Source: Reyranella sp.
Lineage (GTDB): Bacteria; Pseudomonadota; Alphaproteobacteria; Reyranellales; Reyranellaceae
Reading direction: 5' to 3'
Length of the DNA: 64,000 nucleotides
Assembly: GCF_004297405.1 (NCBI RefSeq)
Contig: NZ_SCVC01000042.1
Span: forward strand, 274,476 to 338,475
A model generated the notes under the pieces. The model worked only from the letters and a program-made list of their open reading frames with translations, did no database searches and was not told where the DNA came from. Position numbers and translations under genes: made by a program. Below, in pieces: positions 8,900 to 17,834 of this stretch; the first letter of the stretch is position 1; the number at the start of each line of letters is the position of its first letter.

Positions 8900-9784
8900 A
8901 TGCCTTATGCGACGACCGACGACGGAGTGAAGCTCTATTTCGAGGAGGTCGGAGCTGGCACGCCCATCGTGTTCGTCCACGAGTTCGCGGCCGATCACCG
9001 GTCCTGGGAAGCGCAGATGCGCCACTTCGGCCAGCGCTATCGCTGCATCACCTACAGCGCTCGTGGATATCCTCCCTCCGACGTGCCGGAGAAGGCGACG
9101 AGCTACAGTCAGAACCGCGCCACGGACGACATCCTGGCGATCCTCGATCATCTCAGGATCGAGAAAGCGCACGTCGTCGGCCTCTCCATGGGAGGCTTCG
9201 CTACCCTGCACTTCGGCTTTCGCCATCCGACACGCGCGCTTTCCCTTGTCGTGGCTGGAGTGGGTTACGGCGCCGAGAAGGACCAGCAATCCCGCTTCAA
9301 GGCCGAAGTCCAGGTGGTGGCGAAGTCATTGCTGGAAGAGGGGGTGGCGGCCTTTGCCGAAAAATACGCTTACGGCCCGACCCGCGTGCAATTCGAGAAC
9401 AAGGATCCGCGTGGCTTCGCCGAGTTCAAACAGGCGCTGGCGGCGCATTCGGCACTAGGCTCCGCGAACACCCAGATCGGCTGCCAGGGGGAAAGGCCTT
9501 CTCTCTATGATCTTGTGGCCGAGATGCGCGCCATGACGGTGCCGACCCTGGTGCTGACCGGGGACGAAGACTGGCCCTGCCTCGCCCCTGCACTGTTGAT
9601 GAAGCGTGAGATCCCGTCGGCCGCGCTGGTAGTGATGCCGAACTGCGGCCACACGATTAATCTTGAGGACCCCGATCAGTTCAACCGGATCGTCGGCGAC
9701 TTCATCGTGCAGGTCGACGCCGGCCGCTGGCCCAAGCGCGATCCGCGCGCGGTGAGCGCGTCGATCACGGGAATGAAAAGCTAG
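8900..9784 (+). CDS. Alpha/beta hydrolase, 294 aa
   Basis: Alpha/beta-hydrolase fold enzyme. It has the HEFAADHRSWE oxyanion-side motif, nucleophile elbow GLSMGGF, a catalytic Asp in LTGDEDWPC and a His in CGHTINLEDP. It resembles 3-oxoadipate enol-lactonase or meta-cleavage-product hydrolases, which would suit the nearby ring-cleavage genes; that is an inference. The ATG at 8900 follows GGAGAAAAACG. The 3' end overlaps the convergent SDR gene by 4 bp. Confidence 0.85.
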   Translation: MPYATTDDGVKLYFEEVGAGTPIVFVHEFAADHRSWEAQMRHFGQRYRCITYSARGYPPSDVPEKATSYSQNRATDDILAILDHLRIEKAHVVGLSMGGFATLHFGFRHPTRALSLVVAGVGYGAEKDQQSRFKAEVQVVAKSLLEEGVAAFAEKYAYGPTRVQFENKDPRGFAEFKQALAAHSALGSANTQIGCQGERPSLYDLVAEMRAMTVPTLVLTGDEDWPCLAPALLMKREIPSAALVVMPNCGHTINLEDPDQFNRIVGDFIVQVDAGRWPKRDPRAVSASITGMKS

Positions 9785-10539
9785 GCCGTCAGGCCGCCGT
9801 CGCAGACGAACTCCGAGCCCGTCGAGAAGGTCGATTCGTCCGACAGCAGGAACAGGATCATGCTGGCGACCTCGTCGGCGCGACCGAGCCGGCCGAGCGG
9901 ATGCATGTCCTCCAGAGACTGCCGGCCGCTCATGTTGCCGTCGCTCTGCTCCAGCCGCGGCGCGATCATCGGCGTATCGATGTAGCCCGGATGCACCGAG
10001 TTGCAGCGGATGTTGTATTTCATCTGCGCGCAGTGCAGCGCCACGTTCTTGGTGAGGGTGCGGACTGCACCCTTGCTGGCGCAATAGGCCATGGCATAGG
10101 CCGCGCCTCGCAGGCCGAGCACTGACGAGACGTTCACGATCGAGCCGCCGCCCGCTTCCTTCATCGCGGGGATGGCGGTCTTGCAACCGAGGAACGTACC
10201 CAGCGAGTTGATGTCGTTGACGCGGCGATACTCTTCGAGCGTGCAATCCTCGATCGAGTTGCGTACGCCGACACCGGCTGCGTTCAGGAGACCGTGCAGG
10301 GCGCCAAACTTCTCGGCCGTTTCGGCGACGGCAGCTTGCCAGCTCGCTTCTTGGACGACATCGAGCGCCACGAAGTGCGCCGCAGCGCCCAGCTCGGCGG
10401 CGAGAGCACGGCCCTTGGCCTCGTCACGGTCCGCCAGCACCGCTTTGCCTCCCTCGCGCACGACCTGGCGCGCGGTTTCCGCACCGATGCCCGATGCGCC
10501 GCCGCTCAATAGAACGACCTTGTTCTCAAGACGGGGCAA
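9781..10539 (-). CDS. SDR family oxidoreductase, 252 aa
   Basis: Classical SDR: SGGASGIGAE nucleotide-binding motif, NAAGVG, catalytic Ser in VSSVLG, YCASK as YxxxK, and the C-terminal STFSTGSEFVCDGGLTA. It overlaps the upstream SDR gene (10526-11320) by 14 bp, so the two are probably co-translated. The pair are similar by eye, especially in the C-terminal third, and look like a tandem duplication. The substrate is unknown; cyclic alcohol or hydroxysteroid-type dehydrogenases have similar sequences. Confidence 0.88.
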   Translation of the reverse strand: MPRLENKVVLLSGGASGIGAETARQVVREGGKAVLADRDEAKGRALAAELGAAAHFVALDVVQEASWQAAVAETAEKFGALHGLLNAAGVGVRNSIEDCTLEEYRRVNDINSLGTFLGCKTAIPAMKEAGGGSIVNVSSVLGLRGAAYAMAYCASKGAVRTLTKNVALHCAQMKYNIRCNSVHPGYIDTPMIAPRLEQSDGNMSGRQSLEDMHPLGRLGRADEVASMILFLLSDESTFSTGSEFVCDGGLTA

Positions 10540-11320
10540 AGAGAGACCTCCTGAGCAGACCGGCGGTCAGGCCGCCATCGGCCGTGAATTCCGCGCCGGT
10601 GACGAAGCGCGAGCGATCCGACGCCAGCCACAGGACCAGCTCGCCGAGGTCTTCAGGTTCGGCCATGTGGCCGATCGGGTGGCGTGAACCGATGAAAGCC
10701 TTGCCCTGTTCGTGGCCAACGGCCTGCCACAGCGGATTGAAGATCGCAGTATCGACGCCGCCCGGATGCACCGAGTTGCAGCGGATGTCGTACTTCTGCT
10801 CCGCGCAGTAGAGCGCGACGCTCTTGCTGAGCAGCCGCACCGCGCCCTTGCTCGCCGTGTAGGCGGTCGGGCCGGCACCGCCGACGAGGCCTGCCACCGA
10901 AGAGATATTGACGATCGAGCCCTTGGACTGAGGCTTGTCCGCACCGGTCTGCTTCATGCCCTGAATGGCGTACTTGCAGCCGAGGAATACGCCCTCTGAA
11001 TTGATGGCCTGGACGTGCTGCCAGTTCTCGACGGTCGTGGTCTCGGGCGTACCCGAGCCACCTGAGATGCCGGCGTTGTTGACGACGATGTCGAGCCGGC
11101 CCTCGCCCTTCAGCACGTCTGCCAGCAGGGCCTGCCAGGAGGCTTCCGATGCGACATCATGAGTGACGAAACGGCCGGCTTCCCGGTCGCGGGAGCCTTC
11201 CTGGAGATCGGCGATGATCACGGTCGCGCCTGCGTCAGCGAGGAGGGCGGCCGACGCCGTGCCGATCCCCGAGGCGCCCCCGGTCACGATCGCGACTTGG
11301 CCTGAAAGTTCATTGCTCAT
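10526..11320 (-). CDS. SDR family oxidoreductase, 264 aa
   Basis: Classical SDR with TGGASGIGTAS, NNAGISGG, catalytic Ser in ISSVAG, YTASK and a C-terminal FVTGAEFTADGGLTAG block. It is the first gene of a two-SDR unit and is divergent from the small lipoprotein at 11382. The conserved blocks in the two proteins match closely (NSVHPGxxDT, DGGLTA), which supports origin by duplication. Confidence 0.88.
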   Translation of the reverse strand: MSNELSGQVAIVTGGASGIGTASAALLADAGATVIIADLQEGSRDREAGRFVTHDVASEASWQALLADVLKGEGRLDIVVNNAGISGGSGTPETTTVENWQHVQAINSEGVFLGCKYAIQGMKQTGADKPQSKGSIVNISSVAGLVGGAGPTAYTASKGAVRLLSKSVALYCAEQKYDIRCNSVHPGGVDTAIFNPLWQAVGHEQGKAFIGSRHPIGHMAEPEDLGELVLWLASDRSRFVTGAEFTADGGLTAGLLRRSLFAPS

Positions 11321-11381
11321 CTAGGCGGAACCATAGCGAACCACAGGCAAGTGCAGTAGCGTATCGATGAGGGAGGATCGC

Positions 11382-11702
11382 ATGGCGAAGCTCGTTGGCA
11401 GTGTAGGTTTGATGACGATGTCGCTGTTGGCCGTTGGGTGCACGCAGACCGCAGGGGGACCACCACCCGGCATGACCGTCGCGCAGGGGCAAGCCTACTG
11501 CACGAAGCTCACCACCGTTTACAGTGAATATGTTGCCGGCGTCAGCACGGCCATGGGCGGTGTCGGGGCCGGCGGTGGGCAGCCCGATATCGATGCTCGT
11601 GTGGCGATCGCCCAATGCCAGGACGGTAATACGGCGGCCGGTATCCCGGTGCTGCAACGCGAGCTGCGCAACAACAAGGTCGACGTTCCGCCCCCAAGTT
11701 GA
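11382..11702 (+). CDS. Small putative lipoprotein, 106 aa
   Basis: Unrecognised family. The N-terminus MAKLVGSVGLMTMSLLAVGCTQ has a lipobox (LAVGC), so it is probably an outer-membrane or periplasmic lipoprotein. Two further cysteines (YCTKLT and AQCQDG) could form a disulfide. GGGAGG is correctly spaced before the ATG at 11382, so the in-frame start at 11367 is less likely. A hairpin terminator shared with the convergent livK gene follows. Confidence 0.75.
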   Translation: MAKLVGSVGLMTMSLLAVGCTQTAGGPPPGMTVAQGQAYCTKLTTVYSEYVAGVSTAMGGVGAGGGQPDIDARVAIAQCQDGNTAAGIPVLQRELRNNKVDVPPPS

Positions 11703-11723
11703 TCAGGGTAACGAGCAAAGAAA

Positions 11724-11751
11724 AAGCCCGGACGGTTTCCCGCCCGGGCTT
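11724..11751. terminator. Bidirectional hairpin terminator between lipoprotein and livK copy 2
   Basis: Arms 11724-11735 and 11740-11751 form a 12-bp stem with one wobble pair and a tetraloop. T-rich sequence flanks it on both strands, so it can end both the lipoprotein transcript and the Liv operon. It closely resembles the terminator after livK copy 1. Confidence 0.8.
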
Positions 11752-11777
11752 CTTTGTTTCTATCGGACCTGCAGCGC

Positions 11778-12977
11778 CTAGAAGGACAGGCCGTCCTTCA
11801 CCAGAACCCAGCGGCCGTTCTTGACCTCCTGCACCTGGGTAATCGTGGTGGCCAGGTGGTTGGTCTTGGAGAACTTGGTGATCGGCGAGTTGAAGATGTC
11901 CTTGAACTCCTTGCCGGACTCCAGCGCCTCGAGGAACTTCTGTCCCGTCAGATCCTTGCCGGCGAGCTGGACATAGAACGCGAAGGTCATGATCGCGTTG
12001 TAGCCGATGACCGCCTGTGTATTGGGCTCGGAATTGAACATCTTGAAGTAGGCCTCGGCCCACTCCTTGACCGGGCCCTTGGCCGTATCGCGATAGGGGA
12101 TCTCGAAACCCGCGGCCGAGTAGAGGCCTTCGACCAGCTCCTTGCCGAGAGCGGGAATTTCGAGAACGTTGACGGGTGTGGCGCCAAGCCAGATCGGGTT
12201 GAAGCCGATTTTCTTGGCCTCGGCCATCAGGCCGATCGTCTCGCGGATCACCGTGCCCAGCACGACGAGGTCGCAGCCGTCGGACTTCATCTTGGCGGCC
12301 TGGGCGGCAAAGTCGGAAGCACCGCGCTTGTAGGTCGTGACCGACACGGGCTTCATCTTCATGGCTTCGAGCTGCTGGGTGAAGCCGTCATAGACGTTCT
12401 TACCGTACTCGTCGTCCTGGTACATGATGCAGGCCGACTTGGGCTTCTTCCAGTCGACCATGTACTTCAGAGCGGCCCGCGTGCTTTCGACATAGGGCAG
12501 CAGGTTGTTGAACTTCAGCCGCTCCTGCGCCTTCGACGGATCGAACTTGTAGGTGAACTCCGCGGCCGTCAGCGGGAAGAGCTGCGGCACGCCAGCCTCG
12601 AACAAGATGTCCTGCGCGGCCAGCACCGTCGGCGAACCCATCGGGCCGATCATGGCGAAGACCTTGTCCTTCTCCACCATCTTCTGGCTGGCGAGCACGG
12701 CCTTCTTCGGATCGTAGCCCGAATCCTCGGCGATCAGGCGAATCTTGCGGCCGTTGATTCCGCCCTTGGCATTGACCTCCTCGACGGCAAGTTTCATGCC
12801 GTTGAGTACCGGCACGCCCCACACCTTGATGGGACCGCTGAGGTCCTGGTGAGTGCCGATCACGATCTCGGACGCCGTCACACCTTGGTTGGTGACTTTG
12901 GTCTGGGCGAACGCCGGTAGCATCGCCAGCGTTGCCGCCGCACCGACCAAGGGCGCGACGAATGACTTGATGTGCAT
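11778..12977 (-). CDS. Liv-type ABC transporter substrate-binding protein, copy 2, 399 aa
   Basis: Periplasmic binding protein of the LivK/amide-binding family. It has a signal peptide (MHIKSFVAPLVGAAATLAMLPAFAQ), then a two-lobe receptor with IVIGTHQDLSGPIKVWG, GGINGRKIRLIAEDSGYDP and IGPMGSPTVLAAQ. The start at 12977 is fixed by GGAGGAA eight bases upstream; an earlier in-frame start at 13004 is unlikely. It is the last gene of the Liv operon and a close paralogue of the receptor at 13172-14374. The ligand is unknown; the CoA ligase in the operon hints at a carboxylic acid. Confidence 0.9.
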   Translation of the reverse strand: MHIKSFVAPLVGAAATLAMLPAFAQTKVTNQGVTASEIVIGTHQDLSGPIKVWGVPVLNGMKLAVEEVNAKGGINGRKIRLIAEDSGYDPKKAVLASQKMVEKDKVFAMIGPMGSPTVLAAQDILFEAGVPQLFPLTAAEFTYKFDPSKAQERLKFNNLLPYVESTRAALKYMVDWKKPKSACIMYQDDEYGKNVYDGFTQQLEAMKMKPVSVTTYKRGASDFAAQAAKMKSDGCDLVVLGTVIRETIGLMAEAKKIGFNPIWLGATPVNVLEIPALGKELVEGLYSAAGFEIPYRDTAKGPVKEWAEAYFKMFNSEPNTQAVIGYNAIMTFAFYVQLAGKDLTGQKFLEALESGKEFKDIFNSPITKFSKTNHLATTITQVQEVKNGRWVLVKDGLSF

Positions 12978-13118
12978 TGCGCATTTCCTCCACTGCGGCG
13001 CCAATCTTGTACCGGCGGGTGGCGCCTACCCGACGTCGTCGCTTCTGCGACTTGGCCGAATTAAAGCAGTTTCGCAGAGATTGTGCACGGCGAAACGCGA
13101 GATTCCGGGCAGCAAAAA

Positions 13119-13146
13119 GGGCCCGGACGGCAACCCGCCCGGACCC
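13119..13146 (-). terminator. Hairpin terminator after livK copy 1
   Basis: Read on the minus strand, a 12-bp stem with two wobble pairs (arms 13135-13146 and 13119-13130, 4-base loop) is followed by a run of T. It lies inside the operon between the two livK copies. It could reduce transcription of copy 2 relative to copy 1. Confidence 0.75.
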
Positions 13147-13171
13147 TCTTGATCGCCTGCGAGGGCGAAGA

Positions 13172-14374
13172 TCAGTTCGTGAGGTCGCGCTTCAGCACAA
13201 CCCAGCGGCCATCCTTGATCTGCTGGAGCAGGAACACCGTCGCCGACAGATGCTGCGTCGGCGAGAACTTCACCGGCGGCGAGCCGAACATGTCCTGGAA
13301 GACATCCCCGGACTCCATCGCCGCCAGGAATTTCTGGCCGGTCAGGTCCTTGCCCGCGAGCTTGGCGTAATGGGCGAAGGTCATGATGTCGTTGTAGCCC
13401 AGCGCCGACTGAGTGTTGGGCTCCATATTGTAGGTCTTGAAGTAGGTCTCGGCCCACTCCTTGGCCTTGCCCTTGGCGGTGTCGCGATAGGGGATCTCCA
13501 TGCCGCCGACGGCGTAGAAACCCTCCGTCAGCTCCTTGCCGAGCGCCGGCACCTCGACGACGTTGGTCGCCGTGCTGCCGAAGTAGACGGGGCTGAAGCC
13601 GAGCTTCTTGCCCTCGGCCATGACGCCCACGGTCTCGCGCACCACGGTGCCGAGCACGACGAAGTCGCAACCGTCGGACTTGAGCTTGGCGACCTGCGAG
13701 CTGAAGTCGGAAGCGCCGCGCTTGTAGCTGGTGGTCGCCGCCGCGGTCAGCTTGGTGTCGGCCAATGCCTGCGTGAAGCCGTCGAGCACATTCTTGCCGA
13801 ACTCGTCATCCTGATAGAGGACGCAGGGCTTCTTCAGGCCCTTCTCCTGGATCAGATGGCGGGCTCCGGCGCGCACGCTATCGGTGTACGGCGGCACGTT
13901 GTTGAACTTGAGCCGCTCTTGCGGGTTCTTCGGGTCCATCTTGTAGGTGAACTCGGCCGACGTGACCGGGAAGAGCTGCGGCACGCCAGCCTCCAGCAGG
14001 ATGTCCTGCGCGGCCAGCACCGTTGGCGAGCCGAGCGGCCCGACCATGGCGAATATCTTGTCCTTCTCGACGAGCTTCTGGCTCGCCAGCACCGCACGCT
14101 TGGGATCATAGCCGACGTCCTCGACGATCAGCTTGAGCTTGCGGCCGTTGATGCCGCCGGCGGCATTGATCTCCTCGACGGCGAGCTTCATGCCGTTGGT
14201 GACCGGCACACCCCACGATTTGATCGGACCGGAGAGGTCCTGATGGGTGCCAAGCACGATCTCGGTCGGGGTGATGCCCTGGCTGGTGACCTTTGTCTGC
14301 TGGGCCGCCGCAGGCAGGGCGGCCAATCCGAACACGCCGCCTAACAGGGCGGCTTTTAAGCCAAACGAACACAT
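13172..14374 (-). CDS. Liv-type ABC transporter substrate-binding protein, copy 1, 400 aa
   Basis: Periplasmic receptor paralogous to the one at 11778-12977; about 60% of positions look identical by eye, with shared blocks such as THQDLSGPIK, GTVxRET and YRDTAKG. Signal peptide MCSFGLKAALLGGVFGLAALPAAAQ. It would deliver the ligand to the LivHM-type permease encoded upstream on the same strand. It is separated from the acyl-CoA synthetase gene by 42 bp. Confidence 0.9.
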   Translation of the reverse strand: MCSFGLKAALLGGVFGLAALPAAAQQTKVTSQGITPTEIVLGTHQDLSGPIKSWGVPVTNGMKLAVEEINAAGGINGRKLKLIVEDVGYDPKRAVLASQKLVEKDKIFAMVGPLGSPTVLAAQDILLEAGVPQLFPVTSAEFTYKMDPKNPQERLKFNNVPPYTDSVRAGARHLIQEKGLKKPCVLYQDDEFGKNVLDGFTQALADTKLTAAATTSYKRGASDFSSQVAKLKSDGCDFVVLGTVVRETVGVMAEGKKLGFSPVYFGSTATNVVEVPALGKELTEGFYAVGGMEIPYRDTAKGKAKEWAETYFKTYNMEPNTQSALGYNDIMTFAHYAKLAGKDLTGQKFLAAMESGDVFQDMFGSPPVKFSPTQHLSATVFLLQQIKDGRWVVLKRDLTN

Positions 14375-14416
14375 GACTACGCTTCCTCCACTACTCCCAC
14401 GGAACTCAAAACACTC

Positions 14417-16261
14417 CTACGCCGCCTGAGGGCGGTACATCGCATCGATCTCGTTCTTGTACTTCTTGTTCACGAAGCTGCGCTTCAGCTTCATGGTCGG
14501 CGTCAGCTCTTCGTCTTCGGGCGTGAGCTGCTGCTCGATCAGGAAGAAGCGCTTGATGGTTTCGACACGGGCGAGGTTCGAGTTGACCCGCTCGATCTCC
14601 GACCAGATCAGATCCTGCACTTCCTTAGAGCGACACAAACTCGCGTAGTTCGTGAACGGCACGTCCAGGTCCTGCGCATACTTTTCGACCGTCTCGCGCT
14701 CGATCATGACGAGGCAGGTGAGATACGCCCGCTTGTCGCCAATCACGACGGCGTCGCTGATATAGGGTGAGAACTTGAGCTGGTTCTCGATCTCGGAAGG
14801 CGTGACGTTCTTGCCGCCGGCCGTGATGATGATGTCCTTCATCCGGTCGGTGATCTTGATGTAGCCCTCATTGTCGATGGAGCCGACATCGCCGGTGTGC
14901 AGCCACCCGTCCTTGTCGACGGTCTCTTTCGTCTTTTCCAGCTGGTTGAGGTAACCCATGAAGACGAAATCGCCTTTGATCAGGATCTCTCCCTGCGGCG
15001 AGATTTTCACCTCGCCATAGGGCACCGACTTGCCGACCGTGCCGAGCTTGACCGCATTGGCCGGCATCGCCGTCGCCAGTCCGCAGTTCTCGGTCTGGCC
15101 GTAGACCTCGTACATGTCGAGGCCCATCGCCAGATACCAGCGGATCAGTTCGGGCGAGATCGGCGCCGCGCCGGTGAACAGCCAGCGGCAGCGATCCAGG
15201 CCGATCATCTTGCGCATGTTCTTCAGCACCAGCCAGTAGGCGGCCTCGAACTTGAGCTTTTGAATCGCCGACGGTTCGCGCCGTTCGAGACGGGCATCGG
15301 CGACGGCATACCCTGCGTTGATTGCCTTCTTGTAAGCCCACTGTTGCAGCGGCGTGGCGTCCTTCAGGGCGATCATCATGCCGGCGTAGAACTTCTCCCA
15401 CACACGCGGCACGGCGCCGAACAAGGTCGGCTGCACTTCGCGGATATTGTCCGGCACCGTCTCGGGGCTTTCGGCGAAGTTGCTGCAGACGCCGGTGGCG
15501 ATCGAGTAGTAGCTGCCGGCGACGCGCTCGGCGACGTGGCACATCGGCAGGAACGCCAGTCGTTCGTCACCTTCGTACCAGGACAGCGACAGCTCGGGAT
15601 GCATGCAGTTCTGCATCGTAAAGACGATGTTGTGATGGCTGTGCATCGCGCCCTTGGGCGGGCCGGTCGTGCCTGAAGTGTACACCAGGACCGCCAGATC
15701 GTCGGGCTTACGCGAGGCGACCAGTTCGTCGAACAACCCTTCCTTGCCCTGAGCGTAGTTGCGGCCGATCGCCATGAACTCGTCGAGCGAGACCACCATG
15801 GGATCGTTGAAAGCGGTGAGGCCTTCCATGTCGAAGATGACGATCTTCTTCAGCGTCGGGCAGCGCTCTCGCACCTCCAGCGCTTTGTCGAGCTGTTCGT
15901 CGTCCTCGACGAAGAGCACCGAGGTCTTGGAATCGTTGATCAGATACTCGACCTGCTTGGCCGAATCGGTGGGGTAGATACCCGACGAGACGCCGCCGGC
16001 GCAGAGGATGCCGAAGTCGGCGTAGTTCCATTCCGGCACTGTGTTGGCCAGGACAGAAGCGACATCGCCTGGGCGGAAGCCGGACGAATGCAGGGCATAG
16101 GTGACGGCACGGGAGCGCTCCAGCCACTGGTTCCACGAGATCGCGTTCCAGATGCCGAGCAGTTTCTCGCGCATCGCGGGCTTGTCGCCACGCGTCTTGC
16201 ATGACAGCACAAAGCTCTTGGGCAGAGTTTCTGCAACAGTCAGGGTCGCTCTCTGGGCCAT
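14417..16261 (-). CDS. Long-chain-type acyl-CoA synthetase (AMP-binding), 614 aa
   Basis: ANL-superfamily ligase forming an acyl-CoA from an acid, ATP and CoA. Visible are the P-loop-like VYTSGTTGPPKGAMHSHHN, the YGQTENCG A5 motif, LHTGDVG (A7/A8) and DIIITAGGKNVTPSEIEN. The length and C-terminal LTPTMKLKRSFVNKKY fit the FadD15/long-chain family. It sits between livF and livK, so imported substrate may be activated directly to the CoA thioester; this is an inference. Its ATG lies 16 bp after the livF stop. Confidence 0.9.
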   Translation of the reverse strand: MAQRATLTVAETLPKSFVLSCKTRGDKPAMREKLLGIWNAISWNQWLERSRAVTYALHSSGFRPGDVASVLANTVPEWNYADFGILCAGGVSSGIYPTDSAKQVEYLINDSKTSVLFVEDDEQLDKALEVRERCPTLKKIVIFDMEGLTAFNDPMVVSLDEFMAIGRNYAQGKEGLFDELVASRKPDDLAVLVYTSGTTGPPKGAMHSHHNIVFTMQNCMHPELSLSWYEGDERLAFLPMCHVAERVAGSYYSIATGVCSNFAESPETVPDNIREVQPTLFGAVPRVWEKFYAGMMIALKDATPLQQWAYKKAINAGYAVADARLERREPSAIQKLKFEAAYWLVLKNMRKMIGLDRCRWLFTGAAPISPELIRWYLAMGLDMYEVYGQTENCGLATAMPANAVKLGTVGKSVPYGEVKISPQGEILIKGDFVFMGYLNQLEKTKETVDKDGWLHTGDVGSIDNEGYIKITDRMKDIIITAGGKNVTPSEIENQLKFSPYISDAVVIGDKRAYLTCLVMIERETVEKYAQDLDVPFTNYASLCRSKEVQDLIWSEIERVNSNLARVETIKRFFLIEQQLTPEDEELTPTMKLKRSFVNKKYKNEIDAMYRPQAA

Positions 16262-16277
16262 GCCTTTGCCTCCCCGG

Positions 16278-17063
16278 TCAGCGCCAGTTCTTCTTGCGCT
16301 TCCAGCGGCGTTCGCCGCGGGCGCTTTCTTCCTTGGCGCCTAGATAGAATTCCTGAATGTCCTTGCTGCTCATCAGCCGCTCGCAGGTGTCGTCCATCAC
16401 CACGCGGCCGACTTCGAGCACATAACCATAGTGCGCTGTTTCAAGTGCCATCTTGGCGTTCTGCTCGACCAGCAGGATCGACACGCCTTGCTCGGCGTTG
16501 ACGCGCTTGATGATGCTGAAGATTTCCTTCACCAGCAGGGGCGACAGGCCGAGCGACGGTTCGTCGAGCAGCAGGAGCTTCGGCCGGTTCATCAGCGCAC
16601 GGCTGATGGCGAGCATCTGCTGCTCGCCGCCTGACAGGGAACCGGCGGGCTGGTCGATACGCTCCTTGAGGCGCGGGAAGTAGCCGAAGACGCGTTCCAG
16701 ATCCTGGGCGACGCCGTCCTTGTCGGTGCGCAGGAAGGCACCCATCGCGAGGTTCTCGCGGATCGACAGGAACGGGAAGACCTCGCGGCCTTCCGGCACG
16801 TGGCTGAGGCCAAGCCGCACGATCTTGTCGGCATCCATACGCTGGATTGGCTTGCCCTCGAACTCGATCGTGCCCTTCTGCGGGTCGAGCACACCGGAGA
16901 TGGTCTTGAGGATCGTCGTCTTGCCGGCGCCGTTGGCACCGAGCACGGTGATGATCTTGCCGCGTGGCACGGCGATGCTCACGCCACGGATCGCCATGAT
17001 CGGGCCGTAGTAGCTCTCGATGTTAGAGACCTTGAGGATGTCGTCGCTGGCGTCGGGGGGCAT
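16278..17063 (-). CDS. livF: Branched-chain-type ABC transporter ATP-binding protein LivF, 261 aa
   Basis: Cytoplasmic ATPase of a Liv-type importer. Walker A GANGAGKTT, signature SGGEQQM and Walker B LLLLDEPSLGLSP are all present, followed by LivF-type VEQNAKMALETAHYGYVLEVG. The C-terminus (KEESARGERRWKRKKNWR) is a basic extension beyond the usual end. It is preceded by livG and followed by the CoA ligase gene. Confidence 0.92.
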   Translation of the reverse strand: MPPDASDDILKVSNIESYYGPIMAIRGVSIAVPRGKIITVLGANGAGKTTILKTISGVLDPQKGTIEFEGKPIQRMDADKIVRLGLSHVPEGREVFPFLSIRENLAMGAFLRTDKDGVAQDLERVFGYFPRLKERIDQPAGSLSGGEQQMLAISRALMNRPKLLLLDEPSLGLSPLLVKEIFSIIKRVNAEQGVSILLVEQNAKMALETAHYGYVLEVGRVVMDDTCERLMSSKDIQEFYLGAKEESARGERRWKRKKNWR

Positions 17064-17075
17064 CGGGAACTCCGC

Positions 17076-17834
17076 TCAGGCGCCGAGATAGGCTGCGATC
17101 ACGTCGGGGTGCGCCTGCACTTCGGCGGGTGTGCCGGTCGCCAGCACCTTGCCGTAGTTGAGCGCAAGTACCCGGTCGGAGACGCGGTTCACCAGGGACA
17201 TGTCGTGCTCGACCATGAGCACGGTGATCCCGAGTTCGGTCCGGATATCGCGGATCCAGAACGACATGTCGTCGGTCTCCTCGACGTTGAGACCGGACGA
17301 CGGCTCGTCGAGCAGGATCAGCTTGGGCTCCGAGCAAAGTGCGCGGGCGACCTCGATCACCTTCCGCACGCCGTAGGGGAGGCCGGCGATCAGCTTTTCG
17401 CGATAGGCTTGGAGATCTAGAAATTCGATGACTTCCTCGACCTTGTGGCGATGTTCCTTCTCGGCGCGCCGCACGGAGGGGAGGAAGAGCATATCCTGCC
17501 AGAGCTGCGTCGTGGCGTGGCAGTGCCGGCCGACCAACAGGTTGGCAAGCATCGTCGCGTTTTCGAACAGTTCGATGTTCTGGAACGTGCGCGCAATGCC
17601 GAGCTTGGCGATCTGATGCGGCGGCACCTCGGTGATGTCGCTGCCCTCGAAGAAGAGCTTGCCCGACGTCGGGTTATAGAGCCGCGAGATCAGGTTGAAG
17701 ATCGAGGTCTTGCCGGCGCCGTTAGGGCCGATGATGGTGAAGATCTCGCCCTTGGCGACGCTGAAGCTCACGCTGTCGACCGCCTTGAGGCCACCGAACT
17801 GCAGCGAGATGCTGTCTACCGTGAAGAAGCTCAT
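17076..17834 (-). CDS. livG: Branched-chain-type ABC transporter ATP-binding protein LivG, 252 aa
   Basis: Second ATPase of the Liv-type importer: Walker A GPNGAGKTS, Walker B LILLDEPSSGLN, H-loop VEHDMSLV and the LivG-type RTFQNIELFENATMLANLL block. In place of the usual SGGQ signature it shows LPYGVRKVIEVARAL, a variant common in LivG proteins. The start overlaps the end of livM by 4 bp, indicating translational coupling. Confidence 0.92.
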   Translation of the reverse strand: MSFFTVDSISLQFGGLKAVDSVSFSVAKGEIFTIIGPNGAGKTSIFNLISRLYNPTSGKLFFEGSDITEVPPHQIAKLGIARTFQNIELFENATMLANLLVGRHCHATTQLWQDMLFLPSVRRAEKEHRHKVEEVIEFLDLQAYREKLIAGLPYGVRKVIEVARALCSEPKLILLDEPSSGLNVEETDDMSFWIRDIRTELGITVLMVEHDMSLVNRVSDRVLALNYGKVLATGTPAEVQAHPDVIAAYLGA

